In this document: piece by piece, positions 1 through 4,734 of the stretch | How positions within the stretch are numbered: the stretch's first letter is position 1 | How the letters are laid out: each line of letters begins with the position of its first letter | Origin: Actinobacteria bacterium RBG_16_64_13 | GTDB taxonomy: Bacteria > Actinomycetota > Thermoleophilia > RBG-16-64-13 | Direction: 5' to 3' | DNA: 10,127 nucleotides | NCBI GenBank assembly: GCA_001768675.1 | Contig: MELN01000020.1 | Location: 10,359 to 20,485 of the forward strand | The notes under the pieces: model-generated | Database searches by the model: none | What the model saw: only the letters and a program-made list of their open reading frames with translations | Told to the model about the DNA's origin: nothing | Made by a program: the position numbers and the translations under genes

Positions 1-24
1 TTCCGCGGGCCGCGCCCAACTCTT

Positions 25-51
25 TCCGGTCCTCGAATGCCCGAGGTCGGA
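25..51. repeat. Imperfect hairpin in the left-edge non-coding stretch
   Basis: Inverted repeat: TCCG (25-28) and CCTCG (31-35) pair with CGAGG (42-46) and CGGA (48-51), around a 6-nt loop and a small internal bulge. It lies upstream of the first promoter, so it could be the 3' end hairpin of a gene outside the window. No T-run follows (the next bases are G-rich), so a standard intrinsic terminator is not supported. I see no gene in 1-141. Confidence 0.25.
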
Positions 52-88
52 GGGGGGTGTGGGTGACTCCGTCGGCGCAGGGAATACC

Positions 89-97
89 TGTTACTAT
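89..97 (+). promoter_or_regulatory. Putative extended -10 promoter for the SDR operon
   Basis: TGTTACTAT at 89-97 fits an extended -10 (TGn followed by TACTAT). No good -35 hexamer lies 16-18 nt upstream, which is tolerated by extended -10 promoters. The predicted start of transcription is near 104, giving a leader of about 38 nt to the ATG at 142. The sequence is far more AT-rich than its surroundings. Assignment is by pattern only. Confidence 0.4.
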
Positions 98-110
98 TCG
101 TCTATCACAA

Positions 111-130
111 TGGATTACCCACTTTACCAA
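111..130. promoter_or_regulatory. Operator-like motif, copy 1
   Basis: TGGAT-N10-ACCAA, an imperfect inverted repeat just downstream of the predicted start of transcription and touching the ribosome binding site. Its right part ACTTTACCAA differs at one base from ACTATACCAA in the promoter of the FadR-type regulator (3120-3129). It also resembles the perfect site at 3170-3191. I infer a binding site for the locally encoded regulator; this copy is imperfect. Confidence 0.3.
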
Positions 131-141
131 GGAGCTCTTTC

Positions 142-912
142 ATGGGAGATAGACTTAGAGGCAAAGTCGCCGTTGTGACTGGATCGGGCGGCATGGGCAT
201 CGGACAGGGCTGCGCCCTCGCGATGGCCCGCGAAGGAGCCCACGTGGTCGGCTGCAACCGGCGCAAGGAGGCCGGCGCGGAGACCGAGGCGCTTATCAAG
301 AGCGAAGGTCTGTCGTACGAGACCTTCCTCGCCGACCTCACCGATCCGGCTCAGAACGACAGGCTCATGGCTTTTGCCGTGGACAAGTTCGGCGGTCTGG
401 ACATCTTGGTCAACTCCGCCGCTTTCGTGGAATTCGCGCCGATCGCCGAGATGGACTACGAGAAGCATTGGCGCCGGACCATGGTCGGCGAGCTCGACCT
501 TGTCTTTCTGGGCGTCAAGGCGGCCTGGCCTCACCTTGTAGCCAGGGGGGCCGGTTCGATCGTCAACATGGCGTCGGCAAATTCTTACGTCTCTCTTCCG
601 GGCGCCGGCGCCACGGCGCACTGCGCCACAAAGGGCGGCGTGCTTGCTATGACCAGGCAGCTGGCGGCGGAAGGGGCGCCGCACAACATCCGCGCCAACT
701 GTATCTCCCCTGCGCTCATTGTCACGGAGCACACGAAGGAGCGTCTGGACAACGAGCCGGGCTTCACCGAGATGGTAATGCGGTCGTTCCTGCTCAAGCG
801 GTTGGGGCGGCCTGAAGACATCGGATACGCCTGCGTCTACCTCGCCTCCGATGAATCGGGCTGGGTCACCGGGACCGATATAAGGGTCGATGGCGGCGCT
901 ACCGCCTTCTAG
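142..912 (+). CDS. SDR family NAD(P)-dependent oxidoreductase with His at the catalytic Tyr position
   Basis: Classical-length SDR of 256 residues, expected to be a cytosolic NAD(P)H-linked alcohol/ketone oxidoreductase. The Rossmann motif TGSGGMGIG is at 13-21, an NSAA version of the NNAG motif starts at Asn91, and the family C-terminal signature VTGTDIRVDGG is near the end. Two arginines after the second beta strand (NRR, 39-41) suggest NADP(H) preference. The Y-x3-K active site reads HCATK: Lys164 is present but the usual Tyr is His160 (codon CAC, 619-621), and the nearest Ser candidates (145, 148) are not at the standard 13-residue distance. The flanking text (TKGGVLAMTRQLAAEGAPH) is intact, so this looks like a real variant rather than a broken gene. 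Start: ATG with AAGGAG at 129-134, 7 nt upstream. First gene of an operon with the DUF3237 and EthD-like genes. Substrate unknown. Confidence 0.93.
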   Translation: MGDRLRGKVAVVTGSGGMGIGQGCALAMAREGAHVVGCNRRKEAGAETEALIKSEGLSYETFLADLTDPAQNDRLMAFAVDKFGGLDILVNSAAFVEFAPIAEMDYEKHWRRTMVGELDLVFLGVKAAWPHLVARGAGSIVNMASANSYVSLPGAGATAHCATKGGVLAMTRQLAAEGAPHNIRANCISPALIVTEHTKERLDNEPGFTEMVMRSFLLKRLGRPEDIGYACVYLASDESGWVTGTDIRVDGGATAF

Positions 913-968
913 CGGTGTGAAGCGCTCTTCGCAAACAAGGATTGTCGGAGCAATAGTTGGAGGCTACG

Positions 969-1442
969 GTGAGCTTTCCGAGGATGGAGTTGAGGAGCGA
1001 GTTCCTCTACAGGGCGCATATCGATGTGGAGGGCTTCTACGAGGTCGGTGAGACTTTTCGAGGCACGAGGACGATCGTGCGGGTCAAGGGCGGATGGTTC
1101 GAGGGCCCCAAGGTCAAGGGTGAGATCCTCCCGGGCACGGGAGACTGGTTCATCATGCGCCCCGGCGGCGTCGCCGAGGGCGATGTGCGCGACGCCTACC
1201 GCACGCACGACGGACACGTTGTCTATGTCAGCTATCGGGCCATCCTCAATGTCCCTTCCGAGATCTGGGAAGGGCTCGGCCGCGGTGAGGACGTCGATCC
1301 GGCCAAGTATTACCTGCGCGGCCAGCCGATGTTCGAAACGGCCATCAGCACTCCCTACAGCTGGCTCAACAACACGATCGCGGTGAGCATCGGCAAGCAA
1401 GAAGCGATGGGTGTCACCTACGACGTCCACCAGATCTTGTAG
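969..1442 (+). CDS. DUF3237 family protein
   Basis: Small cytosolic protein of 157 residues from the GTG at 969, with no signal peptide or membrane segment. It shows the DUF3237 pattern: a GG-x3-GP strand (GGWFEGP, 41-47), the LPGTGDW turn (54-60), RTHDG (78-82), then YYLRGQPMFET (114-124) and SWLN (131-134) before the final strand. The family is a beta-barrel-like domain of unknown biochemical role, often found beside catabolic enzymes. The start is ambiguous. GTG 969 has GGAGG at 959-963, 5 nt upstream, and is preferred. A TTG at 957 with GGAG at 947-950 would add four residues. It lies 56 nt after the SDR gene and 26 nt before the EthD-like gene, so co-transcription is likely. No function can be assigned beyond a link to the neighbouring enzymes. 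Confidence 0.85.
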   Translation: MSFPRMELRSEFLYRAHIDVEGFYEVGETFRGTRTIVRVKGGWFEGPKVKGEILPGTGDWFIMRPGGVAEGDVRDAYRTHDGHVVYVSYRAILNVPSEIWEGLGRGEDVDPAKYYLRGQPMFETAISTPYSWLNNTIAVSIGKQEAMGVTYDVHQIL

Positions 1443-1468
1443 AGAGCGCTCAACGGAAAGGGGACATT

Positions 1469-2326
1469 ATGCTTAAGTTCATGCTCGCCGCCAGGCGCAA
1501 GCGGGAAGACACTCAACAGCGGTATTTCTTCGAGTGGGGCATCATCCACGTGTCGTTGATGCTCCAAACCCCCTCGGTGATGGACAGTTTCCGCCGCTAC
1601 GTACAGCACTACTCCATCAGCGGGATCGACAACGATATGCTCATATATCCGTTGTCGCCGATGGAGTGGGACAACATGGCCGACCACGTGGTGGACAACT
1701 ACGAGGCCATCGGGATCCCCTTCAAGGATCAGGACTACCCCAACCGCATGCAGCCTCACAAGTTCGGTGACGACGCGTTTGCGGTCGAACTGCTCGACTG
1801 GGAAACGCTGTACGAGGAAGAGGGCTTCTACGCGGGCGGGGTCAAGCTCATCCACTGGCTGCGCAAGCGGCCGGAGCTGTCCCATGAAGAGTTCAACGCC
1901 AAGTGGCGCGAGCACGGCAAGAAGATGGTCGAACTGGCTCCCAGGGGCTTGATCCGCAAGCTGGTCATCGACAAGCACGTGCCCATGGACCCGGCTGTTT
2001 TCAAGGGCACGCTCTTCGAGTTCGGCAACGTGGGACACTACGCTGGAGTCGAGGAGCTCTGGTTCAAGAGTGTCGACGACCTGGGCAGGCTGCGCAAAGA
2101 CCCGGAGCTCCACAAAGCACTCCGCGCCGGCTACGAGACTTTCGTCGACGCGGCCGAAACCTTCTCGATGGTGACCACCGAGCGGGTGATCTATGACTTC
2201 ATAACCCCCGGGCGCGTCTCACCCAAGGCATCGGTGCTTGTTCCGGGCACGCTCGAGCACGCGGTCGACAGGCAGGGCTACAAGGGCTGGAACGTGCCGG
2301 GCTGGGACCAGGACCTCTATACGTAG
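1469..2326 (+). CDS. EthD-like dimeric alpha/beta-barrel protein (two-domain)
   Basis: 285 residues, cytosolic. The C-terminal half carries a recognisable EthD segment: KLIHWLRKRPELSHEEFNAK (126-145) followed by WREHG (146-150), matching the family pattern of a first beta strand, an Lx(S/T)xEEF helix and a conserved His (His149). Residues 1-110 look like a diverged copy of the same ferredoxin-like fold (MLKFMLAARRK start, then a helix and a second strand near 56-60), giving an internal two-domain arrangement. A C-terminal extension (about 245-285) rich in Pro, Gly and Trp is not part of the domain. EthD folds include accessory proteins of monooxygenases and lactone or ring-handling enzymes; which applies here cannot be told. 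Start: ATG with AAGGGG at 1458-1463, 5 nt upstream. Last gene of the SDR-DUF3237-EthD set; its stop is 13 bp from the convergent regulator gene. Confidence 0.85.
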   Translation: MLKFMLAARRKREDTQQRYFFEWGIIHVSLMLQTPSVMDSFRRYVQHYSISGIDNDMLIYPLSPMEWDNMADHVVDNYEAIGIPFKDQDYPNRMQPHKFGDDAFAVELLDWETLYEEEGFYAGGVKLIHWLRKRPELSHEEFNAKWREHGKKMVELAPRGLIRKLVIDKHVPMDPAVFKGTLFEFGNVGHYAGVEELWFKSVDDLGRLRKDPELHKALRAGYETFVDAAETFSMVTTERVIYDFITPGRVSPKASVLVPGTLEHAVDRQGYKGWNVPGWDQDLYT

Positions 2327-2329
2327 GCT

Positions 2330-2368
2330 CCGCCGGGCGCTAGTCGCGGGGTCGCTGGATCCCGGCGG
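2330..2368. terminator. Possible bidirectional hairpin at the convergent gene junction
   Basis: Inverted repeat with 8-bp GC arms, CCGCCGGG (2330-2337) and CCCGGCGG (2361-2368), and a 23-nt loop. It spans the 13-bp gap between the converging stop codons and the last codons of the regulator. There is no T-run on either side, and an 8-bp GC arm is not rare in GC-rich DNA, so terminator function is only suggested by location. Confidence 0.25.
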
Positions 2369-3086
2369 CCACCAGAGCCTTGTCCGTTAGCTCTCTGATG
2401 ATCTGGATATGCTCCCGCATCAGCCGGGCTGCTTCCTCTGGGTCACGCGCGCGAATGGCCTCCAGGATACCCTCGTGCGCATCGTGTACCTGGTGCTCAC
2501 TTTCCTGGTACCGGACGAGTTCGACAGGCACGAACAGGTCCGCGCGGACGGCGAGCATCGCCGCCTCCAGGCGGGGACTGCGGGCTGCCCGGGCTATGCT
2601 CCTATGGATGTCCATGTCGACGCGGAAGAGCGAGGACCAGTCCTGGGGATCGCGTTCACTGTCCACCGCGCGTTCCATGGTCTGCAGATCCTCATCCGTG
2701 CGCCTCTCCGCGGCCAGAACGGCGAGCCTTGACTCGACGGTCACGCGGAACTCGAAGATGTCGTCGAGCTCGTCTGAATGCTGCCGCATCCACTGAGTCC
2801 AACACTGCACCAGCGAGTAAGCGTCGGCGACGCGGGACCCTCCGCGCGATCCCCTGGTGGTGACTATGTAGCCCGTGCTCTCCAGAGCCTTGAGGGCCAA
2901 CCGCAGCGTCATGCGCGAGATCCCCAAACGCGCGCCGAGGTCTCTCTCCGGAGGCAGCTTGTCCCCGGGACCCAACTCGCCGGAGAAGATCATGGCTCGC
3001 AGGAACCGCACGGCGCTGTCACTCGCCGTCTCGGGGATGAGTGAGATCTCCTGCACCATCTCGTTGCTCGCCTCAATCGCGCGCAT
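2340..3086 (-). CDS. GntR family transcriptional regulator, FadR/FCD subfamily
   Basis: 248 residues from the ATG at 3086: a cytosolic one-component repressor or activator. The winged helix-turn-helix spans about 22-88, with family-typical text (GPGDKLPPERDLGARLGIS, 39-57, then the RMTLRLALKALESTG recognition helix). It is followed by an all-helical FCD effector domain (about 100-235). The FCD metal site looks intact: Asp157-x3-His161, His204 and His226, which in this family bind a divalent metal that helps hold a small carboxylate ligand. Start choice: GGAG lies 5 nt upstream of ATG 3086, and the promoter lies just beyond. An in-frame extension to 3305 is open but would run through the divergent promoters and gives an unlike N-terminus, so it is rejected. 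Convergent with the SDR operon and divergent from the propeller gene. I infer it controls this locus and senses an organic acid or acyl-CoA-related ligand. Confidence 0.93.
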   Translation of the reverse strand: MRAIEASNEMVQEISLIPETASDSAVRFLRAMIFSGELGPGDKLPPERDLGARLGISRMTLRLALKALESTGYIVTTRGSRGGSRVADAYSLVQCWTQWMRQHSDELDDIFEFRVTVESRLAVLAAERRTDEDLQTMERAVDSERDPQDWSSLFRVDMDIHRSIARAARSPRLEAAMLAVRADLFVPVELVRYQESEHQVHDAHEGILEAIRARDPEEAARLMREHIQIIRELTDKALVAAGIQRPRD

Positions 3087-3109
3087 GGGTGCTCCGTTGT
3101 TGTCTAGCG

Positions 3110-3129
3110 TGGCCCAATTACTATACCAA
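3110..3129. promoter_or_regulatory. Operator-like motif, copy 2 (regulator's own promoter)
   Basis: TGGCC-N10-ACCAA overlapping the minus-strand -10. ACTATACCAA (3120-3129) matches ACTTTACCAA of the SDR operon leader at 9 of 10 bases. Its position would allow autoregulation. The left half-site is poor, so this is a weak call taken alone. Confidence 0.28.
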
Positions 3130-3147
3130 AAGGCCATGACTTGACAA
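3120..3147 (-). promoter_or_regulatory. Promoter of the FadR-type regulator (minus strand)
   Basis: Read on the minus strand: TTGTCA (3147-3142), 16-nt spacer, TATAGT (3125-3120), preceded by TGG to give an extended -10 (TGnTATAGT). The predicted transcription start is near 3113, giving a leader of about 27 nt with the GGAG ribosome binding site before ATG 3086. Its -35 shares five bases with the forward promoter's -35. Confidence 0.6.
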
Positions 3148-3171
3148 CGAACGTCGCGAATCCAGTATAAT
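3141..3171 (+). promoter_or_regulatory. Sigma-70-type promoter for the propeller gene
   Basis: Perfect TTGACA (3141-3146) and perfect TATAAT (3166-3171), with a rather long 19-nt spacer. Predicted start near 3178, giving a leader of about 95 nt. The -10 overlaps the palindromic site 3170-3191. Both consensus hexamers in otherwise GC-rich DNA make this the most convincing promoter here. The long spacer may mean basal activity is moderate or depends on an activator. Confidence 0.65.
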
Positions 3172-3191
3172 TGGTCGTCAGATAGACCAAT
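3170..3191. promoter_or_regulatory. Palindromic operator (perfect 7-bp arms), copy 3
   Basis: ATTGGTC (3170-3176) and GACCAAT (3185-3191) form a perfect inverted repeat with an 8-bp spacer. It covers the end of the -10 and the predicted start of transcription of the forward promoter. GntR/FadR-type proteins commonly use GT...AC inverted repeats such as TGGT-N-ACCA, though usually with a shorter spacer. Binding by the adjacent regulator would block the promoter. The repeat is seen; the binding is inferred. Confidence 0.5.
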
Positions 3192-3201
3192 CGGATGGCA
3201 T

Positions 3202-3236
3202 CGGCGGAGGGTACCGGTTGGGGCCTCGATCCGCCG
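3202..3236 (+). repeat. Hairpin in the 5' leader of the propeller gene
   Basis: CGGCGGA (3202-3208) pairs with TCCGCCG (3230-3236); an alternative pairing adds GAGG (3207-3210) with CCTC (3224-3227). It would form in the mRNA leader about 40-75 nt before the start codon. It does not match any riboswitch class I recognise, and 7-bp GC arms are not rare in such DNA. Confidence 0.25.
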
Positions 3237-3273
3237 CGAGTTCACGTCGATCATGAGAGAGGGCGCAGTACGC

Positions 3274-4581
3274 ATGGCTGGAAACGATGCATTTGTGAAG
3301 AACATGGATATTCTCGCCTACCACGACCTTGACGGGAAGCCGTGGTTTCAAATGGCGATGCAGGTGGTCGACGGGAGGTACTACCTCTACGGGTCCCACT
3401 TCAAGGCTTCAGGCTGGGCCATAGTCGATGTCACCGATCCCGCGAAGCCGGAGTACATGAAGTTCGTGCCCGGGCCGGAGCTCAAGGGGCAGACCACGCC
3501 GAAGATCCAGGTGGCCGACGGTCTGATGATCACCGCTCTGGGCGGCTCGCTGCCCATGCTGCACGGCGCAGCTATCGACGATCCTTACGAGGAAGGCATC
3601 TATATCTGGGACGTGAAGGATCCGGTCAATCCCAAGCGTCTGTGCCATTGGCAGACCGGCGGCCTCCTCGGGGTCCATCGCTTCTTCTACAATGGCGGGC
3701 GCTACGTCCACCTGAGTGCGTCATGCAAGGGTTTTTCAGGCTTCATATACCGGATCCTCGACATCGTCGATCCGGCTCATCCGGTCGAGGTGGGCCGCTG
3801 GTGGGCGCCCGAGCAGTGGGCCGCCGGCTACATAGAGAACAGGGCGGCCGATATCGAGTCGCTTCTCGACGGCGACATGATGCACGGACCGGCCTATCCC
3901 AAGGGCAAGCTCTCGTATGTCAGCTACGGCGGGGCCGGCATGATGATCTTGGACATCTCCGACATCACCCTGCCCAAGTTGGTCGGCCAACTGCGGCATC
4001 ATCCGCCGTTCGCGGGCAAGTTGTGCGGTGCCCGCTGTCACACGGTTTTGCCCTTGTCCAAGCGTGACTACGTGGTCATGACCAGCGAGGGTGAGAGGTT
4101 CCACGTGTACCGTTCCGAACAGCTCAAAGCCGCCCAGCCGCTGAACTTCATCGGTATGGTCGATGTTTCCGACCCGGCCGATCCGACCCTCGTTTCCACG
4201 TTCCCCTACCCCGAGGTTCCCGCGGGCTCCCCCTTCAAGAACTTCAACGAGACCCCGGGCTGGGGTGCGGGACCGTTCGGGCCGCACAACATCCACGAGC
4301 CGCACGATCATCCTGCCCTCGAGGACCGCAACGATCGCGTCTACTGCGCGTATTTCCACGCCGGTCTGCGCGCGTACGACATCAGCGACGCATTCATCCC
4401 CAAAGAGATCGCATACTTCATCCCGCCCGATCCGGAAGAATGGGCTTTCAACAATGAAGCCGGAGACCTCTTCCCGGGACCACGGCTCGGTACGGCGGAA
4501 GATGTGATCGTAGACCACCGCGGCAACATCTTTGTCGATACCCAGCACGCCGGTTTGTACGTGTTGCGCTGCACCGTGTGA
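3274..4581 (+). CDS. LVIVD-repeat beta-propeller protein, possible metalloenzyme
   Basis: 435 residues from the ATG at 3274. There is no signal peptide or membrane segment, so it should be cytoplasmic. Repeated blade strands of LVIVD type: WAIVDVTDPAKP (48-59), IYIWDVKDPVNP (109-120), YRILDIVDPAHP (159-170), MMILDISDITLP (223-234), GMVDVSDPADP (294-304), LRAYDISDAFIP (365-376), and a closing strand AGLYVLRC near the C-terminus. This suggests a six- or seven-bladed propeller. Histidines recur at blade entrances: His97 (MLHG), His135 (VHR), His204 (MHG), His256 (CHT), and the cluster HNIHEPHDH (338-346), then His362 and His425. Central-channel histidines bind metal in selenium-binding-protein/methanethiol oxidase and carotenoid-oxygenase propellers, so a metal site is an inference. 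Start: AGAGGG at 3258-3263 lies 10 nt before ATG 3274. An ATG at 3253 would add seven residues but lacks a good ribosome binding site. Transcribed away from the regulator; function unknown. Confidence 0.88.
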   Translation: MAGNDAFVKNMDILAYHDLDGKPWFQMAMQVVDGRYYLYGSHFKASGWAIVDVTDPAKPEYMKFVPGPELKGQTTPKIQVADGLMITALGGSLPMLHGAAIDDPYEEGIYIWDVKDPVNPKRLCHWQTGGLLGVHRFFYNGGRYVHLSASCKGFSGFIYRILDIVDPAHPVEVGRWWAPEQWAAGYIENRAADIESLLDGDMMHGPAYPKGKLSYVSYGGAGMMILDISDITLPKLVGQLRHHPPFAGKLCGARCHTVLPLSKRDYVVMTSEGERFHVYRSEQLKAAQPLNFIGMVDVSDPADPTLVSTFPYPEVPAGSPFKNFNETPGWGAGPFGPHNIHEPHDHPALEDRNDRVYCAYFHAGLRAYDISDAFIPKEIAYFIPPDPEEWAFNNEAGDLFPGPRLGTAEDVIVDHRGNIFVDTQHAGLYVLRCTV

Positions 4582-4604
4582 CGAATTCCCCGCGGCGAGC
4601 GTGC

Positions 4605-4627
4605 TGCAACCGGGGTTTCGGGTTGCA
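4605..4627. repeat. Intergenic inverted repeat after the propeller gene
   Basis: TGCAACC (4605-4611) and GGTTGCA (4621-4627) are perfect 7-bp arms with a 9-nt loop, 23 bp after the propeller stop codon. It could end that transcript, but no T-run follows, and its right arm holds the TTGCAT taken as the -35 of the next promoter. It could equally be a regulator site. Confidence 0.35.
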
Positions 4628-4651
4628 TTCATAGGTATAAATAGTTATCAT
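4623..4651 (+). promoter_or_regulatory. Promoter of the acyl-CoA ligase / IorAB operon
   Basis: TTGCAT (4623-4628), 17-nt spacer, TATCAT (4646-4651), in an AT-rich island (about 4627-4660) inside GC-rich DNA. Predicted start near 4658, giving a leader of about 77 nt. The leader contains a GC palindrome GGCGGCCGCC (4681-4690) of unknown meaning. Confidence 0.5.
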
Positions 4652-4658
4652 ATAGACC
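4648..4658. promoter_or_regulatory. Half-site resembling the operator, copy 4
   Basis: TCATATAGACC matches TCAGATAGACC (3178-3188, right half of the perfect site) at 10 of 11 bases, and sits at the same place relative to the -10. There is no TTGGT partner at the same spacing; an AGGT lies further upstream (4633-4636). A weak candidate for joint control. Confidence 0.22.
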
Positions 4659-4734
4659 TCCTGTCAATGCGAGATGGGGCGGCGGCCGCCTAGCGCGGAG
4701 GATCGCCCAGACACCAAGGAGCGGAGCGAACGCC

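Noticed and set aside
601..612. 12-bp palindrome GGCGCCGGCGCC in the SDR gene
   Set aside because: Made of Gly/Ala GC-rich codons; such low-complexity dyads are common in GC-rich coding DNA.
124..732. Minus-strand open frame opposite the SDR gene
   Set aside because: The SDR reading frame is unambiguous; the opposite frame has shadow-type composition.
1418..2113. Minus-strand open frame opposite the EthD-like gene
   Set aside because: No motif; the plus-strand gene has a good ribosome binding site and family match.
3087..3273. Riboswitch or small RNA in the divergent region
   Set aside because: Only a simple GC hairpin is visible in the leader; no known riboswitch core could be recognised.
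3087..3305. N-terminal extension of the regulator to an ATG at 3305
   Set aside because: It would run through both divergent promoters and the operator, and adds 73 residues not seen in this family. ATG 3086 has GGAG at the right distance.
4605..4627. Intrinsic terminator after the propeller gene
   Set aside because: A hairpin is present but no T-run follows and it overlaps the next promoter's -35, so it is listed only as a repeat.
3736..4632. Minus-strand open frame opposite the propeller gene
   Set aside because: Overlaps a well-supported repeat protein and has no family features; shadow frame.
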